DNA from: Corallococcus macrosporus DSM 14697
GTDB taxonomy: Bacteria > Myxococcota > Myxococcia > Myxococcales > Myxococcaceae
Direction: 5' to 3'
Assembly: GCF_002305895.1 (NCBI RefSeq)
Contig: NZ_CP022203.1
Coordinates: 5,558,501 to 5,622,500 of the forward strand
Length of the DNA stretch: 64,000 nucleotides
Part shown: positions 23,987 through 37,834 of the stretch, piece by piece
Position numbering within the stretch: the stretch's first letter is position 1
Layout of the letters: the number at the start of each line of letters is the position of its first letter
Notes under the pieces: generated by a model
The model's input: only the letters and a program-made list of their open reading frames with translations
What the model was told of the DNA's origin: nothing
Databases searched by the model: none
Translations under genes and position numbers: made by a program

Positions 23987-24772
23987 ATGGAACTCACCCA
24001 AACCGAAGTGGACCAGTTCATCGAGCAGGGCTTCGTCCGGCTGGACCAGGCCTTTCCCCGAGCGCTGGCGGACGCGTGCCGTGAGCACCTCTGGCGCGAC
24101 ACGGGCTGTGCGCCCGACGACCCGGCCACCTGGAAGCAACCCGTCATCCGGCTCGGGGAGTATGCGCAGGAGCCCTTCCGGCTCGCTGCGAACACGTCCC
24201 GGCTTCGAGGCGCGTTCGACCAATTGGCGGGCCCGGGACGTTGGCTGCCCCGGGGCAGTCTGGGCACCTTCCCCGTCCGCTTCCCCAGCCCGGACGCGCC
24301 CGGTGACGACGGCTGGCACGTGGACGCCAGCTTTCCGGGAGACGACCCGGGCAACTTCTTCTCCTGGCGGATGAACGTGGCCTCGAAGGGCCGCGCCCTG
24401 CTGATGCTCTTCCTCTTCTCCGACGTGGGCGAGGACGACGCGCCCACCCGCCTCCGCGTGGGCTCGCACCGGGACGTCGCGCGGGTGCTTGAGCCGGCGG
24501 GAGACGCGGGGATGTCCTTCATGGAGCTCGCGGGCAAGCTGGACGTGTCCGCCCACCGTCCGCTCGCACTGGCCACGGGCGAGGCCGGCACCGTGTACCT
24601 CTGCCACCCCTTCCTGGCCCACGCCGCCCAGCCGCACCGGGGCACCCGGCCGCGCTTCATGGCCCAGCCGGTCCTGATATCCAGGGAGCCCTTCCCGCTC
24701 CACGGCCCCGAGGCGCTGGCGCCTCCCGTGGCGCGCGCCATCCAGCAGGCCCTGGCCGAGCCGCGCGCGTAG
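23987..24772 (+). CDS. Phytanoyl-CoA dioxygenase (PhyH)-family oxygenase
   Basis: This 261-residue protein has the Fe(II)/2-oxoglutarate facial triad of PhyH enzymes: H111-x-D113 in G-W-H-V-D-A-S-F and a distal histidine at 211 in L-A-H-A-A-Q-P-H-R-G-T-R. Arg220 is placed to bind 2-oxoglutarate. AGGAGG lies nine bases before the ATG. The gene converges on the fatty-acyl synthetase gene with a hairpin between them, so it may hydroxylate that pathway's fatty acid or product. That link is by neighbourhood only. PhyH proteins act on many substrates. Confidence 0.85.
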   Translation: MELTQTEVDQFIEQGFVRLDQAFPRALADACREHLWRDTGCAPDDPATWKQPVIRLGEYAQEPFRLAANTSRLRGAFDQLAGPGRWLPRGSLGTFPVRFPSPDAPGDDGWHVDASFPGDDPGNFFSWRMNVASKGRALLMLFLFSDVGEDDAPTRLRVGSHRDVARVLEPAGDAGMSFMELAGKLDVSAHRPLALATGEAGTVYLCHPFLAHAAQPHRGTRPRFMAQPVLISREPFPLHGPEALAPPVARAIQQALAEPRA

Positions 24773-24782
24773 CCCGCAAGCA

Positions 24783-24820
24783 CCACGCGCCGCCCTGGCT
24801 TCCACCGGGACGGCGCGTGG
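24783..24820. terminator. Hairpin between convergent genes
   Basis: CCACGCGCCG at 24783-24792 pairs perfectly with CGGCGCGTGG at 24811-24820 across an 18-base loop. It lies in the 78-base space between the convergent PhyH and synthetase genes. No T tract follows on either strand. Confidence 0.55.
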
Positions 24821-24850
24821 CCGCGACTTCACCCTGTCCGCGTCCGGAGA

Positions 24851-31306
<6,456 letters not shown>

Positions 31307-31673
31307 GTCTTCTCCTGCTCAGGACACGGCCCGGGCTGACACACGGCCACAACGCCAGACTGAGCACGGAGAACCCCCGGTAATACCTTCCGGTCAAGCC
31401 TCCCCGAGACAGCGTGCCGCTTCGCCCGGAAGAGGAAGCACGCTCGTACCGCGCCTGAGCGCCCCCCTCGATACAAAGGCGCTTGTGCCACCGCCGTTGC
31501 CTGCTTGTCCATATAAACGATAAGATCGATTATTACAGCGATAGCGGTTCCTGATAAAAAGATTCCGCCACGCCAATGGCACCCGGTAGAGGGACGTCCT
31601 GGACGTGCTCACGCGACGCCGGACGCGCATCCGACACTGAGTGGCACCCATTCACGGAAGGCCCGCTGACGGC
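31307..31673. promoter_or_regulatory. Divergent promoter region, NRPS and exporter
   Basis: The gap between the divergent synthetase and MFS genes contains the most AT-rich stretch in the area (about 31505-31562). TTGTCC at 31505-31510 and GATTAT at 31528-31533, 17 bases apart, make a plausible sigma-70-type promoter for the exporter. No equally clear pair is seen for the synthetase. The assignment is by eye. Confidence 0.35.
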
Positions 31674-33041
31674 ATGGCTTCTTCGAGCAGGCGCATCGCC
31701 ACCCAACCCGCCCGCGTCTTCAGCCTCATCTGGCTGGGGCAGCTCGTCTCGTCCTTGGGGACAGGGCTCACCCAGTTCTCGGTGGGCGTCTTCGTCTACC
31801 AGAACAGCGCTTCGGTCACGGAGTACTCGCTGGCCTCCTTCTTCGGGTTCCTCCCGATGGTACTGCTCGCCCCTGTCGCGGGGTCCTTCGTGGACCGCAG
31901 CAACCGCCAGCGGGTGATGTTGCTGGCGGACCTGGGGGCCATGACCTCCATCCTGCTGATGTGGGGTCTGGTCTCCGCGGACAGCGCCGGCCTGTGGCCG
32001 CTGCGGAACTGGCACTTCTACCTGCCGCTCGCCATGGGCGCCGCCGCCAGCACCTTCCGCGTGCTGGCCTTCTCCACGACCACGCCCCTGCTGGTCTCCA
32101 AGGAGAACCTGGGCCGGGCCAACGGCATGGTGGAGCTGGCGATGAGCGCCGGCCAGCTCCTGGGCCCCGCCATGGCGGGCGTGCTCGTGGTGCGCCTGGG
32201 GCTCCAGGGCGTGCTGCTCATCGACCTCGCCACCTACGTCTTCGCGCTGGGGACCCTGCTGTGCGTGCGCATTCCCCAGCCCGAGCTGGACGCCACGCAG
32301 GCGGCGGCCCGGAAGTCGCTCTGGACGGACATCGCGCTGGGCTGGCGCTTCATCCGGGAGCGCCAGGGCCTGCTGGGGCTGCTGGCCTTCAGCTCCGCCG
32401 TCAACCTGGTCTCCGTCCTGGTGACGGTGCTGATTACGCCCCTGGTGTTGAGCTTCACGGACCCGACGACGCTGGGCTGGGTGGTGTCGTGCTCCGGTGT
32501 CGGCATGGTGATGGGCGGCATCACCATGGGCGTCTGGGGCGGCCCGAAGCGGCGCATCCAGGGCGTGCTGGGCGCCGAGCTCATCGCGGGGCTGGCCCTG
32601 CTCGCGGCCGCGCTTCCGGCCAGCGTGTTCGTCGTCGCGTGCGCCGCCTTCGTCTTCATGTTCACCGCGCCGGTGGCCATGGGGTGCTCACAAGCCATCT
32701 GGCAGAGCAAGGTGCCCCCCGCCATCCAGGGCCGCGTGTTCGCCACGCGCCGGATGCTGGCCCTGAGCGCCCCGCCCATCGCGGCCCTGCTCGCGGGCCC
32801 GCTGACGGACAAGCTCTTCGACCCGTTGATGGCGCCGGACGGCGCTTTGGCCAGCAGCGTCGGACAGGTGCTGGGCACCGGCCCGGGCCGGGGCATCGCC
32901 CTGCTCTACATCGTCCTGGGGCTGATGCTGGCGACGTGCGTCGTACTGGCCTGGTCCGCCCCCCGGGTGCGCGCCGTGGAGGACGAGCTGCCGGACGCGC
33001 TGCCGCCCCAGGTCGTCCCCGCGGCCCAGTCACAAGCCTGA
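31674..33041 (+). CDS. MFS exporter (MFS_3 / enterobactin-exporter type)
   Basis: From the ATG at 31674, which has GGAAGG upstream, the protein has 455 residues; an upstream GTG at 31641 would add eleven with no ribosome binding site. It shows about 12 hydrophobic segments and the MFS signature after the second helix (G-S-F-V-D-R-S-N-R-Q-R). A large-substrate exporter subfamily is suggested by the layout (I-W-L-G-Q-L-V-S-S-L-G start, R-V-F-A-T-R-R-M near 355). Divergent to the synthetase, it is the obvious candidate for exporting or giving resistance to its product. Confidence 0.85.
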   Translation: MASSSRRIATQPARVFSLIWLGQLVSSLGTGLTQFSVGVFVYQNSASVTEYSLASFFGFLPMVLLAPVAGSFVDRSNRQRVMLLADLGAMTSILLMWGLVSADSAGLWPLRNWHFYLPLAMGAAASTFRVLAFSTTTPLLVSKENLGRANGMVELAMSAGQLLGPAMAGVLVVRLGLQGVLLIDLATYVFALGTLLCVRIPQPELDATQAAARKSLWTDIALGWRFIRERQGLLGLLAFSSAVNLVSVLVTVLITPLVLSFTDPTTLGWVVSCSGVGMVMGGITMGVWGGPKRRIQGVLGAELIAGLALLAAALPASVFVVACAAFVFMFTAPVAMGCSQAIWQSKVPPAIQGRVFATRRMLALSAPPIAALLAGPLTDKLFDPLMAPDGALASSVGQVLGTGPGRGIALLYIVLGLMLATCVVLAWSAPRVRAVEDELPDALPPQVVPAAQSQA

Positions 33042-33207
33042 CCCGCCGCCGCGCGTCCGCTGCTCAACGCTTGGCACGAAGCGCGACTGTCCGATTATTC
33101 AGATTTTACCGCTTGCCGTACAGTCCTTGCGGCTCTGACTTCGGAGCCCGGGCCTCCGCCATCCCCGGGCGGAGCGCCCGCACCCCTCGTCCGCAAGGAG
33201 CATGTGT

Positions 33208-34422
33208 ATGTCTGGCAAGTTCGTGGTTCGCAGTCTGGCCCTGCTGGGAATCTGTGGCGGCCTGAGCGCCCTGGGAGGCTGTGGCGGCGCGGAGCCGGCG
33301 CCCGGCGCCGAACCGGTGGGCCAGGTGGAGGGCGCCGCCATCGTCGACAACGTCACCGAGGGCACCTACATCATCCGCTCGGTGATGACGGGCAAGTGCA
33401 TCGACGTCGCCTCGTCGAGCACGGCGGACGGCGCCAAGGTGCAGCAGTGGACGTGCAACAACACCAACGCGCAGCGCTTCCGCGTCACGCCCACGTCGGG
33501 CGGCTACTTCAGCATCCTCAACGTGAACAGCAACAAGGCGCTCGACATCAAGGAGGTGAGCACCGCGGCGAACGCGCTCGTCCACCAGTGGAGCTACGGC
33601 GGCGGCGCCAACCAGCAGTTCCGCTTCGTGAAGGAAGTGGGCAACGAGTTCAGCATCCGCGCGCGCCACACGGACATGGCCATCGACGTGTACTGGGGCA
33701 ACACGGCCGACGGCACGGAGCTGGTGCAGTACCCCTACGAGCAACGCACGAACCAGCGGTGGACGCTCGACCGCGTGGATGGCGGCGGTGGAAACCCCGG
33801 TACGGGGCTGGGGGCCATCCTCAGCGAGTCCATGTTCAACAGCATGTTCCCGAACCGGAACCCCTTCTACACGTACAGCAGCCTCATCGCCGCCGCGAAC
33901 ACCTTCCCGGCCTTCGCCAACACGGGCTCGCTGGAGACGCGCAAGCGCGAGGTGGCGGCCTTCTTCGCCAACACGGCCCACGAGACGGGCAACTACGTCT
34001 ACGTGGAGGAGATCAACCGCGGCGAGTACTGCGGCGCGTGGGGCCCGCCGGGCTGCTACTGCGTTTCGGGCAAGCGGTACTACGGGCGTGGGCCCATCCA
34101 GTTGTCCTGGAACGGCAACTACTGCGCCGCCGGCGCCGCGCTGGGCCTGCCGCTGCACACCGACCCGGACCTGCTGGCCCGTGACGCGAACGCCGCGTGG
34201 CGCTCCGCGTTCTGGTTCTGGACCACGCAGGCCGGCGCGGGGACCATGTCCGCGCACAGCGCCATGGTCAACGGCCACGGCTTCGGTGAGACCATCCGCA
34301 CCATCAATGGCTCGATTGAGTGCAACGGTGGCAACCCGGGCCAGGTGCAGAGCCGCATCAACAACTACTTGCGCTTCACCAGCATGCTGGGCGTGGCCCC
34401 CGGCGGCAACCAGGGCTGCTGA
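33208..34422 (+). CDS. Lipoprotein chitinase: ricin-B lectin plus GH19
   Basis: I start at 33208 because AAGGAG at 33195-33200 is seven bases upstream; the ATG at 33202 is too close. The 404-residue protein has a lipoprotein signal ending A-L-G-G-C. Residues 45-190 form a ricin-type lectin domain with repeats (Q-Q-W-T-C-N-N, H-Q-W-S-Y-G-G, N-Q-R-W-T). After a glycine linker, residues 205-404 are a glycoside hydrolase family 19 domain. Its catalytic glutamates are likely those in A-H-E-T-G and Y-V-E-E-I, with typical R-Y-Y-G-R-G-P-I-Q-L-S-W. It would cleave chitin or peptidoglycan-like glycans outside the cell, fitting predation. Confidence 0.92.
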   Translation: MSGKFVVRSLALLGICGGLSALGGCGGAEPAPGAEPVGQVEGAAIVDNVTEGTYIIRSVMTGKCIDVASSSTADGAKVQQWTCNNTNAQRFRVTPTSGGYFSILNVNSNKALDIKEVSTAANALVHQWSYGGGANQQFRFVKEVGNEFSIRARHTDMAIDVYWGNTADGTELVQYPYEQRTNQRWTLDRVDGGGGNPGTGLGAILSESMFNSMFPNRNPFYTYSSLIAAANTFPAFANTGSLETRKREVAAFFANTAHETGNYVYVEEINRGEYCGAWGPPGCYCVSGKRYYGRGPIQLSWNGNYCAAGAALGLPLHTDPDLLARDANAAWRSAFWFWTTQAGAGTMSAHSAMVNGHGFGETIRTINGSIECNGGNPGQVQSRINNYLRFTSMLGVAPGGNQGC

Positions 34423-34703
34423 GCCGCCTTCCTGGGGTAGGGGGTGATCGCACCTCCACCCCACACCGGACGCCGGGCGGCCTCATGCCCCAGGCCGCCC
34501 GGCTCCGGCCCCGTCCCCTGGCAGCATTCGCACCCGGAAGCGGGCAGCCCCCTGCCCCGCCTTCCGAAGAGACGCGCTGCCACGCCTGATGGCGCTCCCC
34601 TCCGTCGCCGCGCTCCCGGAACGTCCCCCCGAGCCGCCCCGGGTAGCATCGGACAACGCCCGCATCCGCCCTGAAGCATGGCTTTGGGGGCCGGGTCTGT
34701 CTT

Positions 34704-34719
34704 TACCACCCGGGTGGTA
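34704..34719. promoter_or_regulatory. Operator-like palindrome, copy 1
   Basis: TACCACCCGGGTGGTA is a perfect 16-bp palindrome. A near copy lies 78 bases downstream. The pair precedes the five-gene unit starting at 34940 and is likely bound by a dimeric regulator. Confidence 0.6.
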
Positions 34720-34781
34720 TGGGAATGACCGCGCTGGCGTGCCCAGACCCCTCCCCTTCCATTTATTTGACTTTTTGGGCA

Positions 34782-34797
34782 TACCACCCGGGAGGTA
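34782..34797. promoter_or_regulatory. Operator-like palindrome, copy 2
   Basis: TACCACCCGGGAGGTA differs from copy 1 at one base and keeps near-dyad symmetry. It sits just after a T-rich stretch (ATTTATTTGACTTTTTGGG) that may be part of a promoter. Confidence 0.58.
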
Positions 34798-34939
34798 CAG
34801 ACGCGGGTGCTGAACACTGAAAACCTCGCGCGGTCATGCGAAGGGTCCTCTGCGTCGAACTCGCTGCATCGGTTCCGAAGGAGCACACACCAACGCATTC
34901 AAACCGAGAACGGGGCATGTCTCCCGGCGAGGTGAGGGG

Positions 34940-35542
34940 ATGAGCTTTCCAACATGGGAAGTGGAGCTGAAGCTGCACGCGCGGGTTCTTCAAGGTGAGT
35001 CGTTGGCTTCAGAGGATGTCTTCCGGGTGCTCATGGACCCCATCGTGAAGGTCCTGAAGCATGAGGTGGGCTGCCAGGTCGATGACGATGCCTATGACTC
35101 GGCGGTGGACGCGGTGCTCTACTACTTGCGCCACCCCCAGCGTTACGACAGCCAGCGGGCCCGGCTCTCCACCTACTTGACGCAAATAGCCAAACGGCGG
35201 GCCGCTGACCGGCACCGGTCTGGCAAATCGCGAGTCCAGAGAGAAGAGGATTACGGCGAGGAATTCGCACTTCGCGCGTCGGCTCCGAAAGACGTCATGG
35301 AGCTATCCGTGGAGGCCCGTCTCACCGTGAGGAAACTCGAGCAAATCAATTTCCGGACGGAGGAGCGCAAGCTCTTGGGGCCCGTGCTCCAAGGTGAAGG
35401 CGCGACGGAGGAGCTGGGGAAGGTGCTCGGCCTTGACTCGCTGTCGGAGCTGGAACAGCGGCGCGAGGTGAAGCGGCATCGGGACCGGCTCATGAAGCGA
35501 TTGGCGCGCGTTGGAAAGGAGGACGCCCATGACAAGTCCTGA
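34940..35542 (+). CDS. ECF-like sigma-70 family protein
   Basis: The 200-residue protein has a region-2-like helix set at residues 45-95 (A-Y-D-S-A-V-D-A-V-L-Y-Y-L-R-H-P, then L-S-T-Y-L-T-Q-I-A-K-R-R-A-A-D-R-H-R), as in ECF sigma factors. The C-terminal part (N-F-R-T-E-E-R-K-L-L and E-L-E-Q-R-R-E-V-K-R-H-R) is a weaker match to region 4. It may be a true alternative sigma or a sigma-derived regulator. It is the first gene of a tight unit with ImmA/IrrE, NurA-like and HerA-like genes, and the next gene's start overlaps its last codons. Confidence 0.68.
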   Translation: MSFPTWEVELKLHARVLQGESLASEDVFRVLMDPIVKVLKHEVGCQVDDDAYDSAVDAVLYYLRHPQRYDSQRARLSTYLTQIAKRRAADRHRSGKSRVQREEDYGEEFALRASAPKDVMELSVEARLTVRKLEQINFRTEERKLLGPVLQGEGATEELGKVLGLDSLSELEQRREVKRHRDRLMKRLARVGKEDAHDKS

Positions 35543-35903
35543 ATGGCTTGAGCACGCGGCCCGGCGCAGCAAGAGCGAGTCCTGGATGCTGGGCCATGCG
35601 TTCGAGGAATACCGGCAGCTCGAAGGCCTCTCCGAGGAGGCGCTCGCCAAGGAGCTGGGCTGCTCGGCGGAGACGCTGCGCTGGCTGGCGTTGTGCCGTT
35701 GCCCGGAAGGCGCGACATTCGACGAGCAGGTCTCCGCCATCGCGGAGCGGCATGGCGTGGACGACCTGCTCCTGGTGCAGCTCCTGCGGCGGCTGGAGGT
35801 GGTGAAGGCCTTCAAGAAGCCCCCTGCCGACGGCTCGCCTCCCCAGCGCGTGCTGTTGATGGCCGCGCAGGACCGCGAACGCGAGGGAGAGGAGAACACG
35901 TGA
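35529..35903 (+). CDS. Small HTH-like protein
   Basis: The start at 35529 has AAGGAGGA five bases upstream and lies inside the sigma-like gene's end. The 124-residue product contains F-E-E-Y-R-Q-L-E-G-L-S-E-E-A-L-A-K-E-L-G-C-S-A-E-T-L at residues 24-49, which fits the helix-turn-helix of an XRE/Cro-type repressor, followed by leucine-rich helices. XRE repressors are the usual substrates of ImmA/IrrE proteases, and an ImmA/IrrE gene follows with a 4-base overlap. That partnership is inference from family knowledge and coupling. Confidence 0.6.
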   Translation: MTSPEWLEHAARRSKSESWMLGHAFEEYRQLEGLSEEALAKELGCSAETLRWLALCRCPEGATFDEQVSAIAERHGVDDLLLVQLLRRLEVVKAFKKPPADGSPPQRVLLMAAQDREREGEENT

Positions 35904-36631
35904 CGGAAATCTGGCTGAGGGAGGCGGTGGCGCTCTCCGGGCTGCCACCTCCCACGACCTTCCCCCGGGACATCGCGCGCGACGCCGGCCGGCGGCTCCC
36001 CGTCACCCTTGTCGTCGTGGATGGGTTGACGTCCGCGTCCGTGAGGGACTGGCTCTCGCGGCGGATGGGGCTCGACCACCCCGTCTCGGATACGCCCCGG
36101 CGGTTCCGGGGGTGCATGGTCGCGTGCTCCGGCCGGGGCGTCCTCTTCCGCGACAGCAATGACAGTGAAGACCACCAGCGCTTCACACTGGCGCACGAGG
36201 TCGCGCACTTCGTGCTCGACCATTTGACGCCTCGCGCGCGGGCGCTGAAGCGATACGGAGAGGCCATCCGCACGGTGCTGGACGAAGACCGCCCTCCCCA
36301 TCCACGAGAGCGGCTGGCGTTCGCGCTGGACCAGGTGCCCCTGGGCATCCAGGTGAAGCTGATGGAGCGGGACGCGGATGGCGCCATTCAGTCTGGAAGC
36401 GTCGCGGAGGCCGAGTGGCGCGCCGATCGCCTCGCGTTCGAGTTGCTGGCCCCCGCGGACATTGCATCCCCGCTGCTGAAGGAGCGCCATGACGACCCCG
36501 GAGACGTCAGGCTCGCCGGCCGGTTCGGCCTTCCGCGCATCCACGCGCGGACCTACGTCCGGATGCTGACCCGGCGTGAGCGGCTCCGCTCGTACTCGAC
36601 GGTCGATTTCCTCGGTGACGCTGGGAGGTAG
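35900..36631 (+). CDS. ImmA/IrrE-family metallopeptidase
   Basis: The gene starts with GTG overlapping the upstream TGA. The 243-residue protein has the zinc site of the ImmA/IrrE family: H-E-V-A-H at residues 99-103 and the third-ligand helix E-W-R-A-D-R-L-A-F-E-L-L-A-P from Glu172. Members cleave XRE-type repressors, as ImmA does in ICEBs1 and IrrE (PprI) does with DdrO in Deinococcus after DNA damage. Here it sits between an HTH-like gene and a nuclease/ATPase pair, suggesting a damage- or infection-triggered switch. RBS for the next gene, GGGAGG, lies at its end. Confidence 0.85.
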   Translation: MTEIWLREAVALSGLPPPTTFPRDIARDAGRRLPVTLVVVDGLTSASVRDWLSRRMGLDHPVSDTPRRFRGCMVACSGRGVLFRDSNDSEDHQRFTLAHEVAHFVLDHLTPRARALKRYGEAIRTVLDEDRPPHPRERLAFALDQVPLGIQVKLMERDADGAIQSGSVAEAEWRADRLAFELLAPADIASPLLKERHDDPGDVRLAGRFGLPRIHARTYVRMLTRRERLRSYSTVDFLGDAGR

Positions 36632-36634
36632 GCA

Positions 36635-37819
36635 ATGGCTGGTGGTTTCTCCTTCGAAGGCGACGCAGAGCTCGGTGGCGACGACGACTTCCGCAAGGCC
36701 TTCAACGAGGAGCTGAGCACGACGCTCGACATCGAGAGCTGGTCACGGGGGCTCGACCTCGAGAACGTCATGGAGCGGTTCCGCCGGGAGATTGCGAGCG
36801 CGGTCGACAAGGAGGGACGAGCGCGCTCCATCATCCGTGACGAGGTCTTCCCGCTCCTCGTGAACCGGCTCGGAGGGCCCAGGGAGTCCGGCGTCTACAA
36901 GACGACGCCGGAGGAGCTGGAGACCCTCCACAATGGCCTGCTCTTCGCAGGGAGGGTCGAAGCGGTCCACGGCATCACCTCCACCCATGAGAGCCTGCCG
37001 CTGGGCATCACCCAGATGGGCATCGCGATGGTGGGCTACGGAGGAACCTCGGGCACCTTCTCCCAGCGCCTCTTCCGCAAGGAGATGTCGGAGCGGAGCG
37101 CCAACCCCGTGCTGGACGCCGTGGACTTCATCAACCGCCGGACCCGTCGGTCCGCGGGCCCCCGGAAGGACCTGCTGTCGAAGCTGGCGCGCCGAGGCAT
37201 CCGGACCTATGCCGAGCGGGCCGTGCTGGTGGACCAGTCCAAGGCGGAGTGGCGCATCGGCCATGGCAACCCCTGCGCCTATGAGCTGCTGTCAGGGTCG
37301 GGATATCGCAGCGTGCTGCTGGCGTCTCTGGACGTGCTCCGGCGTCTCATCAAGGTGCAGAAGAAGTTCGTCTTCGTCCCCAGCGCGCTGGAGGAGCGCG
37401 GCCTCTTGACCCTCGGCCATGCGCTCGGCGCGGGCGAGTACGCCATCATCGAGACGCTTGAGCGGTTTGGTGAACGCGTTGTCGGCCGGTGGGAGTACGA
37501 AGGCGAGAACGCGCGGCTCGCCAAGGCCTTCGTGGAGGACTGCTGCCCGGATGTGGTCTGCGGCGTGTACCGCGCCTCGGAGCGCACGCCACCTCGCGGC
37601 TTCTATGCGCACCGCGAGCACGTGCACGTCGCCGTGCGAGTGGCCATGGCCGACAGCATCCTCCGTCCCGAGCGAGGCTTCCCGATGCTCCTCGACGTCG
37701 CCGAAGCCTCGTGCCGGAGCGCCTTTGGCGAGGACGGCTTCCTGGGCCTGGTCCATGACGCCTATGCGCGGGCCGGGGCCAACCTCGAGTACTTCAGTGA
37801 GCACATCAAGAGCCGGTAG
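36635..37819 (+). CDS. NurA-like nuclease-fold protein, possible partner of HerA
   Basis: This 394-residue protein is not identified by a strong motif, but its layout resembles NurA nucleases. Residues 107-115 read V-E-A-V-H-G-I-T-S where NurA has a V-D-G-S type strand, and the C-terminus has a V-R-V-A-M-A strand followed by G-F-P-M-L-L-D-V-A-E-A, as in NurA. If aligned this way, the usual first metal aspartate is a histidine, so activity may be altered. The gene is followed 15 bases later by a HerA-like ATPase, the normal NurA partner. A distinct HerA-associated effector is the alternative. Confidence 0.5.
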   Translation: MAGGFSFEGDAELGGDDDFRKAFNEELSTTLDIESWSRGLDLENVMERFRREIASAVDKEGRARSIIRDEVFPLLVNRLGGPRESGVYKTTPEELETLHNGLLFAGRVEAVHGITSTHESLPLGITQMGIAMVGYGGTSGTFSQRLFRKEMSERSANPVLDAVDFINRRTRRSAGPRKDLLSKLARRGIRTYAERAVLVDQSKAEWRIGHGNPCAYELLSGSGYRSVLLASLDVLRRLIKVQKKFVFVPSALEERGLLTLGHALGAGEYAIIETLERFGERVVGRWEYEGENARLAKAFVEDCCPDVVCGVYRASERTPPRGFYAHREHVHVAVRVAMADSILRPERGFPMLLDVAEASCRSAFGEDGFLGLVHDAYARAGANLEYFSEHIKSR

Positions 37820-37834
37820 GAGGGGGACATAGGC

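Larger units (their letters stand above)
34423..34939. other. Intergenic region upstream of the sigma/ImmA/NurA/HerA unit
   Basis: This 517-base gap holds two near-identical 16-bp palindromes, listed separately, with a T-rich stretch between them around 34761-34778. No gene is supported in it. The T-rich part and the palindromes suggest the promoter of the downstream unit lies between 34700 and 34940. Confidence 0.55.

Noticed and set aside
34423-34939. Small genes in the gap before the sigma-like gene
   Set aside because: Frames of about 70-180 codons are open on both strands, but their products are R/P/A-rich with no RBS and no motif; the palindromes are the only credible signal.
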